Assembly: GCF_008107625.1 (NCBI RefSeq)
Contig: NZ_SDKK01000029.1
Coordinates: 20,435 to 53,546, forward strand
Direction: 5' to 3'
Length of the DNA: 33,112 nt
From: Zoogloea oleivorans
GTDB taxonomy: Bacteria > Pseudomonadota > Gammaproteobacteria > Burkholderiales > Rhodocyclaceae
Program-made: the position numbers and the translations under genes
Shown: one piece after another, positions 16,510 to 23,821 of the stretch
Layout of the letters: each line of letters begins with the position of its first letter
Numbering within the stretch: the stretch's first letter is position 1
Notes under the pieces: generated by a model
Told to the model about the DNA's origin: nothing
What the model saw: only the letters and a program-made list of their open reading frames with translations
Databases searched by the model: none

Positions 16510-17586
16510 ATGATTCAGACTATTTACAAAGTTCAGGCCGCAGCAAAACTGTTGGAAACCACCGTAGACTCTGTTCGCAGGTATGTGGATGAATCAGGAA
16601 TCGATGTCGCGCGGCAAGCAAATGGTCCAAAAACACGCCAGTTCACCATCGACAACATCTTCGACATCGCAGCATGGAGACAAGCCAATAAGTCAAAGCT
16701 AAAGTTCAAACAGCGTGGCATCGCCACTGTTTATGCGCCTAAAGGCGGCGTAGGCAAGACCACCTTAACAGCCAACATGGCATGCGTCTTTGCCTTGATG
16801 GGGCTGCGCACGTTGGTGATAGACCTCGACTTTCAGGCAAATTTGACACTTTCCTTTGGCTATGACTCGGAAGTCACCGATGAAGAGGCAACGGAACTTG
16901 ATATCCCGGAAGATCGCGTCATCAAATACCATTTTGGACATCTTGTACCAGGTTGGCCGGGTGGACGAATGCCTCTAAGAGAGGTCATTAAGATGCCGTT
17001 CGGCCCTTCGGGCCCACATCTGATTCCATCCGATCTCACCCTTGACAGACTTGACACCATCCTGACCTACGATGCTCTTGAAGGTAAAAAGAGCGATCTA
17101 AAAATTGCGGCACTGATCGCCGAAGGCTTGTCAGGTAAAAATCCCGATTTCGATCTTTCTTCCTACGATGTGATTCTTTTTGATGCAGCTCCAGCCAAAA
17201 ACAGGATGACTCGCGGAGCACTGCTTGCATCTGACTATGTCGTAGCACCTGTCTCCCTCGAGCGGTATTCGACAAAGGCGGTCTCATATTTGGCTTCTGT
17301 TTTGCAGGATATGCGGGACGATGTCGGGCGCAGCCCCGAGATGGTCATGATCGGCAACTTCCATTTGCCGAATCGACTACGTGTGTATGGTCAGGTAAGC
17401 AAGTTATCCACCGAGTATCCCGGAGCGCTTTTGAACATCATGGTTCACCGAAGCGAAGAGTTTCCGAAAACCCTATCCGAGGATGATGAACAGCCACCAC
17501 TCGTGCTGGCACGTCCCTCAGGAAGCGCCGCCGAACAACTTCACAAGGTTTCCTGTGAGTTGCTACAGAAGATGGGAGTGATCTAA
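16510..17586 (+). CDS. parA: ParA-type partition ATPase (type Ia, with N-terminal HTH)
   Basis: Walker-type ATPase that moves plasmid copies over the nucleoid together with ParB. Of 358 residues, the N-terminal 60 form a MerR-like helix-turn-helix (AAKLLETTVDSVRRYVDES), typical of type Ia ParA proteins that also repress their own operon. Deviant Walker A is APKGGVGKTT (Lys78, Lys83). Walker A' is VIDLDFQANLT, and Walker B lies in VILFDAAPAKNR. The stop TAA shares its last A with the parB ATG, so translation is coupled. Confidence 0.92.
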   Translation: MIQTIYKVQAAAKLLETTVDSVRRYVDESGIDVARQANGPKTRQFTIDNIFDIAAWRQANKSKLKFKQRGIATVYAPKGGVGKTTLTANMACVFALMGLRTLVIDLDFQANLTLSFGYDSEVTDEEATELDIPEDRVIKYHFGHLVPGWPGGRMPLREVIKMPFGPSGPHLIPSDLTLDRLDTILTYDALEGKKSDLKIAALIAEGLSGKNPDFDLSSYDVILFDAAPAKNRMTRGALLASDYVVAPVSLERYSTKAVSYLASVLQDMRDDVGRSPEMVMIGNFHLPNRLRVYGQVSKLSTEYPGALLNIMVHRSEEFPKTLSEDDEQPPLVLARPSGSAAEQLHKVSCELLQKMGVI

Positions 17587-18638
17587 TGGCCAAAACAAGC
17601 AAGGGAATATCGGACGAAGAATTTAACGCGCAATTGCGTGCAGAGCGTATGAGATCGAGTACTGGCATGGTGATGACTAAACCACCCACTGGGCCAAACA
17701 AGTCTTTAGAAGAAATGCTTAACGATCAGGGACAAGAAGAAATCCTCGTCATCACGCCTATTCTCACCGAAGAAAAGCCAGCAACTCTCCAAGCAAGTTA
17801 CGTTCAGGGGAAGAAGTTGCTGATGGTTGATGTCGCCTTGATCGATGCGAATCCCCTAGCTCCTCGGGAGGTTTACACAGCTGAAATGATTCTCTCGCGG
17901 GCAGAGGCATTGAGAACACAAGGTCAGCACGATCCAATTCATGTGATACCCAATCCTGATCACCTAGGTCGCTACATCATCTGTGATGGATGGACTCGGG
18001 TGCAAGCGTGTAGGAAGCACAAGGTACTGGAACAGCTCTTGGCGGAGATCCACGAAAACCTGAGTCTTGAAGAATCAGCCTGGTTTGGTTACCAACAAAA
18101 CGAGGAACGTCAGCAGCACTGTGATTTCGATCGTGCCATGTTCTACGAGAAGCTTATTAACGCAGGTGAAACAGCGATTTCGGTCGCCAACAAAGCTCAA
18201 GTAAGCGCATCTCAGATGAGTTTTTATCGATCCTTTGCAAAGCTTCCGGCCGATGTTCTCGAGATCGTAAAAGAATTTCCTGGAAAGTTTTCCGCAACCG
18301 TTGCCTACCAGATCCAGAAGCTTGCGGCGGGATGCGGTGTGCGAAAGGCCGTGAGTCTAGCCCTGAAATTCGCCAACGAGGATCACACTCAAGCGTGGCT
18401 CATCAACCAAGTGCAACTACTCATAGGTCCTTCGAGTAGCAAAACTGTGACGCGTACAACCAAGCAGATTCGCTACAGCAATGGCGTGTACAAGCAGAAG
18501 GGGGAGCTCTTCGAACTCAACATCTCAGTCCTCCCGGAACAGAAGGAACAGTTTGCGGAAGCACTTGAACGACTCCTTTCAACCGTAGCGATTGAGACTC
18601 CACAGATTGACGTAGCGGCAAATAAGACGCTCAAGTGA
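17586..18638 (+). CDS. parB: ParB-type partition protein
   Basis: Centromere-binding partner of ParA. In the 350-residue protein an N-terminal arm precedes the ParB/Srx-like domain, with the nucleotide-binding box in ICDGWTRVQACRKH and EESAWFGYQQNEERQQH. The central helix-turn-helix region follows (ISVANKAQVSASQMSFYRSF, then AKLPADVLEIVKEFP). The C-terminal part would dimerise. The start overlaps the parA stop by one base. A KorB-operator-like palindrome 27 bases after the stop is a good candidate binding site. Confidence 0.9.
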   Translation: MAKTSKGISDEEFNAQLRAERMRSSTGMVMTKPPTGPNKSLEEMLNDQGQEEILVITPILTEEKPATLQASYVQGKKLLMVDVALIDANPLAPREVYTAEMILSRAEALRTQGQHDPIHVIPNPDHLGRYIICDGWTRVQACRKHKVLEQLLAEIHENLSLEESAWFGYQQNEERQQHCDFDRAMFYEKLINAGETAISVANKAQVSASQMSFYRSFAKLPADVLEIVKEFPGKFSATVAYQIQKLAAGCGVRKAVSLALKFANEDHTQAWLINQVQLLIGPSSSKTVTRTTKQIRYSNGVYKQKGELFELNISVLPEQKEQFAEALERLLSTVAIETPQIDVAANKTLK

Positions 18639-18665
18639 GGCGAGGAGGTATCGCGTAAGAGTGAG

Positions 18666-18679
18666 TTTAGGCGCCTAAA
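18666..18679. promoter_or_regulatory. parS: Candidate parS centromere (KorB-operator-like palindrome)
   Basis: TTTAGGCGCCTAAA is a perfect 14-bp palindrome just after parB. It resembles the KorB operator TTTAGCSGCTAAA of IncP plasmids, whose replication protein is TrfA, the same family as the initiator here. Confidence 0.6.
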
Positions 18680-18789
18680 GTCCTTCGTCACCTCAAATGC
18701 ACATCTCGACGGATCGCGTTTTTACAGGAAAATACTCCTCAAACTCCTATGCCCGTGGGCAGAGAACCGGATTACTGCGCGAGAGGTTG

Positions 18790-19150
18790 TTCTGAACCAT
18801 GCGATAGCCTTCAGATTCGCTGGCTATCGCAGACCGCAACCCTACCCCACCGATGTCAGCGACGAAGAATGGGCCTTCGTCGCGCCTTACCTGATCCTGT
18901 TTCAGTGACGGCACGATCTACGCCAAGCCTTTAACGCGCTTCGCTATGTCGTACGCACTGGACTGCCGAACGCTGCAATCGACCCCCGCCAATACAGCCC
19001 TTGAGCACGACATTGGCCTCGAAGTGCTCAAGCTCTCCGAGGCCAAGCGGGGTTTCATGCTGCTACCAGCGCCGCTGGATGGTTGAACGCAGCTTCGATT
19101 GGGCCGCCCGCTTTCGCCGTCTGGCCTTTGCCTGCCTCAGGTCCCCCCGC
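18790..19150 (+). pseudogene. IS5-family transposase remnant, right direct repeat (decayed)
   Basis: The first 113 bases repeat 13879-13985. Further transposase pieces follow in broken frames: HDLRQAFNALRYVVRTGLP near 18912-18970, EVLKLSEAKRGFMLL near 19021-19065, then RRWMVERSFDWAARFRRLAF near 19072-19130. The middle of the gene, including most of the catalytic core, is deleted. The ATG seen in the left copy is lost. The copy ends where the next IS3 element begins. Confidence 0.8.
18801..18830 (+). repeat. Hairpin in IS5 remnant, right copy
   Basis: GCGATAGCC and GGCTATCGC pair around a 12-nt loop. Relative to the left copy the third base of the first arm and the seventh of the second have both changed, which preserves pairing. 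Confidence 0.6.
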
Positions 19151-19210
19151 GTCAGAATAGTTGTCGCCTCGATAAAATCCTAAATTCGGGGGCGACGATG
19201 AGAGAACGAC

Positions 19211-19690
19211 GTGGCGCGATACGGACAGGAATTCAAGGATAGAGCGGTGGCACGGTTACTGCCGCCGGAGAGCGCGACAATAGAAGCGGTTGCGCATGAG
19301 ATCGGTGTGGGCGTGGCGACGCTGGAGCGGTGGAGGAGCGATGCGCTGTCCAGGCCCGCTCGCGAGCGGGCCTGGACAGCGGCGGCCCGGTTCGAGGCGG
19401 TGCTCACCACGGCGGCGCTCGATGAGGCGGCCCGCAATGCCTGGTGCCGGGAGCACGGGGTTTATCCGCAGGATCTGGCCCAATGGCGTCAGGCCGCGAC
19501 GCAGGCCCTGGCGACACCCGAGGAAGCCCGCGCCAGCCCGCTGCAGACCAAGCAGGATCGGCGTCGCATCAAGGAACTCGAGCGGGAACTGCGGCGCAAG
19601 GAGAAGGCGCTGGCCGAGGCCGCGGCGCTGCTGGTCCTCTCAAAAAAGCTCGAGGCGATCTTTCCGAAGGACAGGGACGAGGACGCATGA
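19211..19690 (+). CDS. IS3-family transposase OrfA
   Basis: A 159-residue DNA-binding subunit: helix-turn-helix (ATIEAVAHEIGVGVATLERW), then a second repeat of the same kind around NAWCREHGVYPQDLAQWR. A coiled coil of Arg, Lys and Glu residues (KELERELRRKEKALAEAAAL) acts as a leucine-zipper-like oligomerisation segment. The stop overlaps the orfB ATG (ATGA). The slippery heptamer at 19642-19648 allows a -1 shift into the orfB frame, giving the OrfAB transposase. A 38-bp palindrome lies within the coding sequence. Confidence 0.88.
   Translation: MARYGQEFKDRAVARLLPPESATIEAVAHEIGVGVATLERWRSDALSRPARERAWTAAARFEAVLTTAALDEAARNAWCREHGVYPQDLAQWRQAATQALATPEEARASPLQTKQDRRRIKELERELRRKEKALAEAAALLVLSKKLEAIFPKDRDEDA
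19344..19381. repeat. 38-bp perfect palindrome inside orfA
   Basis: Bases 19344-19362 are exactly inverted in 19363-19381 with no loop. The core is CCCGCTCG|CGAGCGGG, extended by CTGTCCAGG on both sides. It encodes SRPARERAWTA in frame, so the protein is uninterrupted. Confidence 0.9.
19642..19648 (+). promoter_or_regulatory. Programmed -1 frameshift site (A AAA AAG)
   Basis: In the orfA frame the codons are TCA AAA AAG, giving the canonical slippery heptamer. After a -1 shift the frame reads KKARGDLSEGQGRGR and continues into orfB without a stop, as needed for the IS3 OrfAB fusion. Confidence 0.75.
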
Positions 19691-20766
19691 TCGGCCTGGA
19701 AGATCGCCGGATGAAAGTCCGGAACATTGAGGCGGCCCAGCGTGCCGGGGCGCGTCTTGACGCGGCCTGCAAGGTGGCGGGCATCACGCTGCGTACGCTG
19801 CAGCGCTGGAGACGTGAGGACGGCCTCGTACGCGGCGACCTGAGGCCAGCCACCCTGCGCCCCCGGCCGGCCCATGCCCTCACCGAGGCGGAGCGGCGTG
19901 CGGTGCTGCAAGTGGCCAACGAGGCCCGCTTTGCCGACCTGCCGCCGGCGCGCATCGTCCCGATGCTGGCCGACGAAGGCGTCTATCTGGCGAGCGAATC
20001 GACCTTCCACCGCCTGTTGCGGGAAGCGGGTCAGACGACTCACCGGGGCCGCGCCAAAGCGCCGACGGCCTCCCGCCCGCCGAGCACCCACATCGCCACG
20101 GCACCGCGCCAAGTGTGGTGCTGGGACATGACCTATCTGCCGGCCACGGTGGCCGGGCGCTGGTTCCATCTGTATCTGATTCTGGATCTCTACAGCCGCA
20201 AGATCGTCGGCTGGGAGGTGCACGAGACCGATGCGGCGGAACACGCCGCCCATCTGGTGCGTCGCACGGCGCTGGCTGAAGGAATCGCCGCCCTGGCGGA
20301 CAAACCCGTCCTGCACGGCGACAACGGCGCGACGCTCAAGGCCACCACGGTGCTGGCGATGCTCCACTGGCTGGGCATCAAGCCGTCTTACTCGCGGCCC
20401 CGGGTCAGCGACGACAATGCCTACGCCGAAGCGCTGTTCCGCACCGCCAAGTACCGGCCCGAGTTTCCGGCGCGGGGCTTTGCGGATCTGGAGGCCGCCC
20501 GGTCCTGGGCCAGCAGTTTCGTGCACTGGTACAACGTCGAGCACCGCCACAGCGGCATCCGCTACGTGAGCCCGGCCCAACGCCATGCGGGCGAAGACCA
20601 TGCAATTCTGGCGGCCCGTCACGCCCTCTATGCCAACGCCCGAGCGCGCCATCCTGCGCGCTGGACGGGGAACACGCGGGACTGGTCACCGATTACCGTG
20701 GTGACTCTCAATCCCGAGCGAGAAGCGGTCGTCGCCATGGAGGCTAAACAGCAAAGGGCTGCATGA
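19687..20766 (+). CDS. IS3-family transposase OrfB (DDE integrase core)
   Basis: A 359-residue catalytic subunit. An N-terminal helix-turn-helix (AACKVAGITLRTLQRWRRED) is followed by the retroviral-integrase core. The three acidic residues are present: Asp in CWDMTYLPA, Asp in LHGDNGATL, and Glu in NAYAEALF, with 35 residues between the last two as in DD(35)E enzymes. RHSGIRYVSPAQRH is the usual C-terminal IS3 motif. It looks functional. Confidence 0.9.
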   Translation: MIGLEDRRMKVRNIEAAQRAGARLDAACKVAGITLRTLQRWRREDGLVRGDLRPATLRPRPAHALTEAERRAVLQVANEARFADLPPARIVPMLADEGVYLASESTFHRLLREAGQTTHRGRAKAPTASRPPSTHIATAPRQVWCWDMTYLPATVAGRWFHLYLILDLYSRKIVGWEVHETDAAEHAAHLVRRTALAEGIAALADKPVLHGDNGATLKATTVLAMLHWLGIKPSYSRPRVSDDNAYAEALFRTAKYRPEFPARGFADLEAARSWASSFVHWYNVEHRHSGIRYVSPAQRHAGEDHAILAARHALYANARARHPARWTGNTRDWSPITVVTLNPEREAVVAMEAKQQRAA

Positions 20767-20780
20767 TTCGGGCGACAACT

Positions 20781-21046
20781 GTCTTGACGCGCGCCGAGGT
20801 TGCACCACCTGCCAGAGGCCATGAACGTCATTGAGAACATGCTCTAGCAGGCTGTTGAAAAAATCAGCGTTCCTCGCGGCTTTTTCCCCTGCCCGAAAAA
20901 TCAATCTCCGCTGCGCGCTTCAAGCCGGAAGTGTTGCCGCTTTCAGGCGTCTATTCCGCCGCCGCCCGTGCATCCATTACCCAGCCATTCCCACTGCCGC
21001 GCCTACATTTCTGCCCAACGGCCCGTCCCGGAATACGTCCCCCTGC
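20781..21046. other. Junction and 3' part of the IS5 element, no gene
   Basis: Bases 20781-20847 separate the two IS elements. From 20848 the sequence belongs to the next IS5-family element, downstream of its transposase gene. No credible gene seen. Confidence 0.4.
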
Positions 21047-22228
21047 TCAGTGGGACGGCGCCAGCAAATTGCCCAGCCGAGTCAGGTTATAGGCAGAAAA
21101 ATTCAGCAGCACCTCCCCGCGAAGACGATCCAGCCCGCGCAGCATGACGCGCCCGAGCGTGCCGACTTCCTTCACCCAGCCAAAGGCTTCCTCGATCATC
21201 TTCCTGCGCCGCAGGCTCACCGCGTAGTCCTCCGTCTCCTTGATCGCCTCGGGCACCGCACTGCCTCGGGTCTTGGCGGCCACGTGCGGGACCATGCCCA
21301 TATCCTGGAGCGACTGGATGAATTCGGCCGCGTCATACCCGCGATCGGCGCCCACCGTGATGGGACGATCGGGTTTTCGTGGTGCCGCCCGACGCGCGAG
21401 CATGACCAGGGCCGCATCTCGTTCGGCCGTGCCGGTGGCCTGCGTGGTGTGCACATCGACGATCAGCCCGTGACGGTTCTCGCTGAGCGTGTGCGTGGTG
21501 TAGCTCAGGTAGGCCACGCCCGTGCTCTTGGTGGCCAGGAGGGCGTCCGGATCGGTGCGGGAGACGTGGGTCTTGTTTGAGCGTTTCTTGCCGCGGAAAT
21601 CCACCTCCGGGTTGCGCCCTTGGTCGGGGCCCGGGGGCTCATCCGAGCCGTCCCGCGCCGCCAGGCTCTTGTGCGAGGCCCAGGCCCGCAAGAGCGAGCC
21701 GTCGACGCTGAAGTGCTCATCCGAGATCAGCTCGGCCCATTCGGCGATGGCCACGACGCCGCCGAAGAATTCCCGCATCACGCTTTCCTTGAACAGCCGA
21801 TCGCGATTGGCCGAAAAGCTCGAGTGGTCCCACACCGGCTCGTCCTGACTCAGGCCGACGAACCAGCGGAACATCATGTTGAAATCGAGATGTTCGATCA
21901 GCGCCCGCTCCGAGCGAATGGAGAACAGGCATTGCAGCAGCAGGGCACGAAGCAGGCGCTCGGGGGCAATCGACGGGCGCCCCCCTTCGGCGTAAAGGGA
22001 ATCGAAGGTCGGCGACATCGAATGCAAAACCATGTCGGCCATTACTTTGACACGACGCAGCGGATGATCCACCGCAATCCGGTCTTCGATGTTGGTGTAG
22101 CTGAAAAGACTGCTTTGTTTATGGTCGGGGCCGCGCATGGATATTGAAGCCTGTAAATGCTTAGTGAATTATAAATCCATCGAAAGCCTTGCGGGGACTG
22201 GAGATTGACTAAATCGACGCCCTGCTAG
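20844..22228 (-). mobile_element. IS5-family element with CTAG flanks
   Basis: The ends CAGGCTGTTGA (20848 onward) and CAGGGCGTCGA (inverse, ending at 22224) are imperfect inverted repeats. Both are flanked by CTAG (20844-20847 and 22225-22228), which fits the YTAR target duplication of IS5 elements. One transposase gene inside. Confidence 0.7.
21047..22138 (-). CDS. IS5-family transposase
   Basis: A 363-residue DDE transposase. The N-terminal domain is the IS5-type (SLYAEGGRPSIAPERLLRAL, then EHLDFNMMFRWFVGL). Catalytic residues: Asp in FSVDGSLLRAWAS, Asp in GADRGYDAAEF, and Glu in RRRKMIEEAFGWVK, followed by GRVMLRGLDRLRGEVLL, the Y/R-signature region. Full length and in frame, so probably active. 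It is unrelated at the detail level to the decayed IS5 remnants that flank the replicon. Confidence 0.92.
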   Translation of the reverse strand: MRGPDHKQSSLFSYTNIEDRIAVDHPLRRVKVMADMVLHSMSPTFDSLYAEGGRPSIAPERLLRALLLQCLFSIRSERALIEHLDFNMMFRWFVGLSQDEPVWDHSSFSANRDRLFKESVMREFFGGVVAIAEWAELISDEHFSVDGSLLRAWASHKSLAARDGSDEPPGPDQGRNPEVDFRGKKRSNKTHVSRTDPDALLATKSTGVAYLSYTTHTLSENRHGLIVDVHTTQATGTAERDAALVMLARRAAPRKPDRPITVGADRGYDAAEFIQSLQDMGMVPHVAAKTRGSAVPEAIKETEDYAVSLRRRKMIEEAFGWVKEVGTLGRVMLRGLDRLRGEVLLNFSAYNLTRLGNLLAPSH

Positions 22229-22495
22229 TTCCTGGACTCCGCGGCGTAGGCCAGACTCAACCCCCCCCTTCTTGTTGGTAGGCGTCGGCTGAATGGCAGA
22301 TTTCAGTGCCTGCTGCGGAAATCTGCCATTGAGTACCGGATAAGCCACCAGTTCGATGACCCGCCTCCAGAACACGCCACCAATACCCAACAGAGTGATG
22401 TTGGCGGCGGCCAGAAAAATAATCAGCGAGGCTTCACGGGTTTTTGCATTGGCTATCGCTCTGGAAAGACTGCTGCCGATGGTGCCAAAAAGTGC
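22229..22495. other. Unrecognised stretch with a 13-bp inverted repeat
   Basis: AATGGCAGATTTC (22292-22304) and GAAATCTGCCATT (22318-22330) are perfect inverses with a 13-nt spacer. A minus-strand frame across the stretch has membrane-like residues (EASLIIFLAAANITLLGIGG) but no start or recognisable family. It is probably a scrap of a lost gene. Confidence 0.35.
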
Positions 22496-22571
22496 CAGGC
22501 CACGATGCGTTGAGCAAAAACGTCGACGACAAAGGCAACATACAACCAAGCCTTGCCAGAACGATACATAG
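22496..22571 (-). pseudogene. IS3-family OrfB fragment (3' exon of group II intron)
   Basis: The minus strand gives PYVSFWQGL in one frame and WLYVAFVVDVFAQRIVAW in the next. This is the first-Asp region of an IS3-type integrase core, with a frameshift between the two. It begins exactly where the group II intron ends, so the intron had inserted into an IS3 transposase gene. The rest of the gene is missing. Confidence 0.6.
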
Positions 22572-22665
22572 GGGTGAGTAGACCGCAGGAATTTCACCTG
22601 CGGCCCCTCGCAGAACCGGACGTGAGCCTCTCGACTCATCCGGTTCCCATCATCCAGCCTTTGGT
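22572..22665 (-). ncRNA. Group II intron 3' end (domains V-VI)
   Basis: Read on the minus strand, GAACCGGATGAG, GAGGCTCACGTCCGGTTC and GAGGGGCCGCAGGTGAAATT form the two 3'-terminal hairpins typical of bacterial group II introns. The maturase fragment lies directly upstream. Domains I-IV are absent, so no splicing is expected. Confidence 0.7.
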
Positions 22666-22685
22666 ATACATATCAATCTCCAATG

Positions 22686-22913
22686 TCAGAAGGCTTCTGG
22701 AAACTTCAGCGCAAGTCGCCCGGGAGCTTGTCGGGCTCGGGTTTTATGCCAACCCGTCAGGTAGTCATTCAAGTGCTTCCACACAGCAGACATCGCCGAC
22801 TCGTAGAATCGGCCGTAATACTGATGCCAGCCACGGAGTATCGAATTGAACATGGCCGACAGGTCAGCCAGGCTCTTCTCACAGGATTCCCTGGCCCTGG
22901 CGGCACTCCTCAC
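22686..22913 (-). pseudogene. Group II intron maturase/RT, C-terminal fragment
   Basis: The maturase-specific domain is recognisable in SLADLSAMFNSILRGWHQYY, then GRFYESAMSAVWKHLNDYL, followed by GWHKTRARQAPGRLALKFPE. The reverse transcriptase domain that should precede it is missing. The DYLT-to-HKTRARQ region seems shortened by about a dozen residues. The fragment is followed by domain V-VI RNA, confirming orientation. It cannot encode an active intron protein. Confidence 0.8.
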
Positions 22914-22916
22914 ATT

Positions 22917-23061
22917 GATGACGAGTTATCCAGACCATCCGACGCCTGCCATCGCCCGCGCCATTGTTGCGCATCTGCAGGTCGTGAGCCGGGATGAACG
23001 ACATGACGTAGAACTAAGCCGATGCGTGGCTGAGTTGGTGAGCAAGTGGGACGCGTTCTAG
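22917..23061 (+). CDS. Small hypothetical protein or 3' gene remnant
   Basis: A 47-codon frame, MTSYPDHPTPAIARAIVAHL, ending LSRCVAELVSKWDAF. The frame runs back without a stop into the intron fragment, and the residues just before (ALAALLTL) are also protein-like. It may therefore be the tail of a gene cut by the intron. The alternating helical pattern resembles small uncharacterised betaproteobacterial proteins. No function assigned. Confidence 0.35.
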
Positions 23062-23245
23062 GCCCTTTGCTGTGCCAGTGCTGGCATCCATCCTGTGCTG
23101 CCTGCGCGGCACCAGTCCATTCTTGATGTGCATTCGCAAGTGCCATTCTTCTCGTCTGCTCCTGAATACGCCCTCCAAGTCGTCTTTCTTGATTCCCGCT
23201 GGATTACATGCCAACCTGAAAAACAGACAAAAGGAGCACTTCCCT

Positions 23246-23731
23246 ATGAATGGCGACAAGAAGATTATCGATATCCTCAACGACCTCCTAGCCGGGGAAC
23301 TGACGGCAGTTGACCAGTACCTCATCCACGGAGAAATGTACTCCGACATGGGTTATCCCCATCTGGCGGAGAAATCGCTGCACGAGTCGGATCACGAGCG
23401 ACAGCATGCCCGTGCACTGATTCAACGCATCCAGTTTCTCGAAGGCGTTGCCAACGTCGAGAAGCGTAATCCTGTCTTGCTTGGCAAGACCGTATCCGAG
23501 ATGCTGAAAGCCGATCTGGAGGTCGAGTACCACGTGGTTGGCGAACTCAAGAAAGCCATTGCAGCCTGCGAGAAATCCAAGGACTACGTAAGTCGCGACA
23601 TGTTGCTTGTCCAGCTGGAAGATACGGAAATGGACCACGCCTACTATCTGGAGAAGCAGTTGCGTCTGCTGGAGGCTGTCGGCCTTTCCAATTACCTGCA
23701 AAGCCAGATGAAGCCTGGTCACCCAAACTGA
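23246..23731 (+). CDS. bfr: Bacterioferritin-family iron storage protein lacking the haem-ligand Met
   Basis: A 161-residue subunit of a 24-mer iron storage shell. The ATG at 23246 follows AAAGGAG. Ferroxidase ligands are present by alignment with E. coli Bfr: Glu18 (AGELTAVDQY), Glu51 and His54 (HERQH), Glu94 (DLEVEYH), and the late Glu/His pair in EDTEMDHAYYLEKQ. Met52, which binds haem between two subunits in E. coli, is Arg52 here. The TExDHAYxLE signature resembles the Pseudomonas FtnA/BfrA subunit type, which also lacks that Met. It probably oxidises and stores iron alone or mixed with a haem-binding partner. No bacterioferritin-associated ferredoxin gene is nearby. Confidence 0.92.
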   Translation: MNGDKKIIDILNDLLAGELTAVDQYLIHGEMYSDMGYPHLAEKSLHESDHERQHARALIQRIQFLEGVANVEKRNPVLLGKTVSEMLKADLEVEYHVVGELKKAIAACEKSKDYVSRDMLLVQLEDTEMDHAYYLEKQLRLLEAVGLSNYLQSQMKPGHPN

Positions 23732-23821
23732 GGATGCTGCGCAATGAAAGGCGTCAGGTGATCTGTTGACCAGTTTGCTTGTTTGCCTCCTGGGTGTGTT
23801 CCTGCGGGGGCTGCCTGTTCG

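Larger units (their letters stand above)
19159..20780 (+). mobile_element. IS3-family element, apparently complete
   Basis: Bounded by AGTTGTCGCC at 19159-19168 and its inverse GGCGACAACT at 20771-20780. It contains overlapping orfA and orfB with a slippery A6G site between them. No clear target duplication is visible. The left end cuts the IS5 remnant. Confidence 0.8.

Noticed and set aside
19489-20652. 387-codon minus-strand frame across the IS3 orfB
   Set aside because: Antisense shadow of a GC-rich transposase gene with clear DDE residues on the plus strand.
22169-22639. 156-codon minus-strand frame spanning intron RNA, IS3 fragment and unknown sequence
   Set aside because: It crosses the intron 3' end and a frameshift in the IS3 fragment, so it is not one gene.
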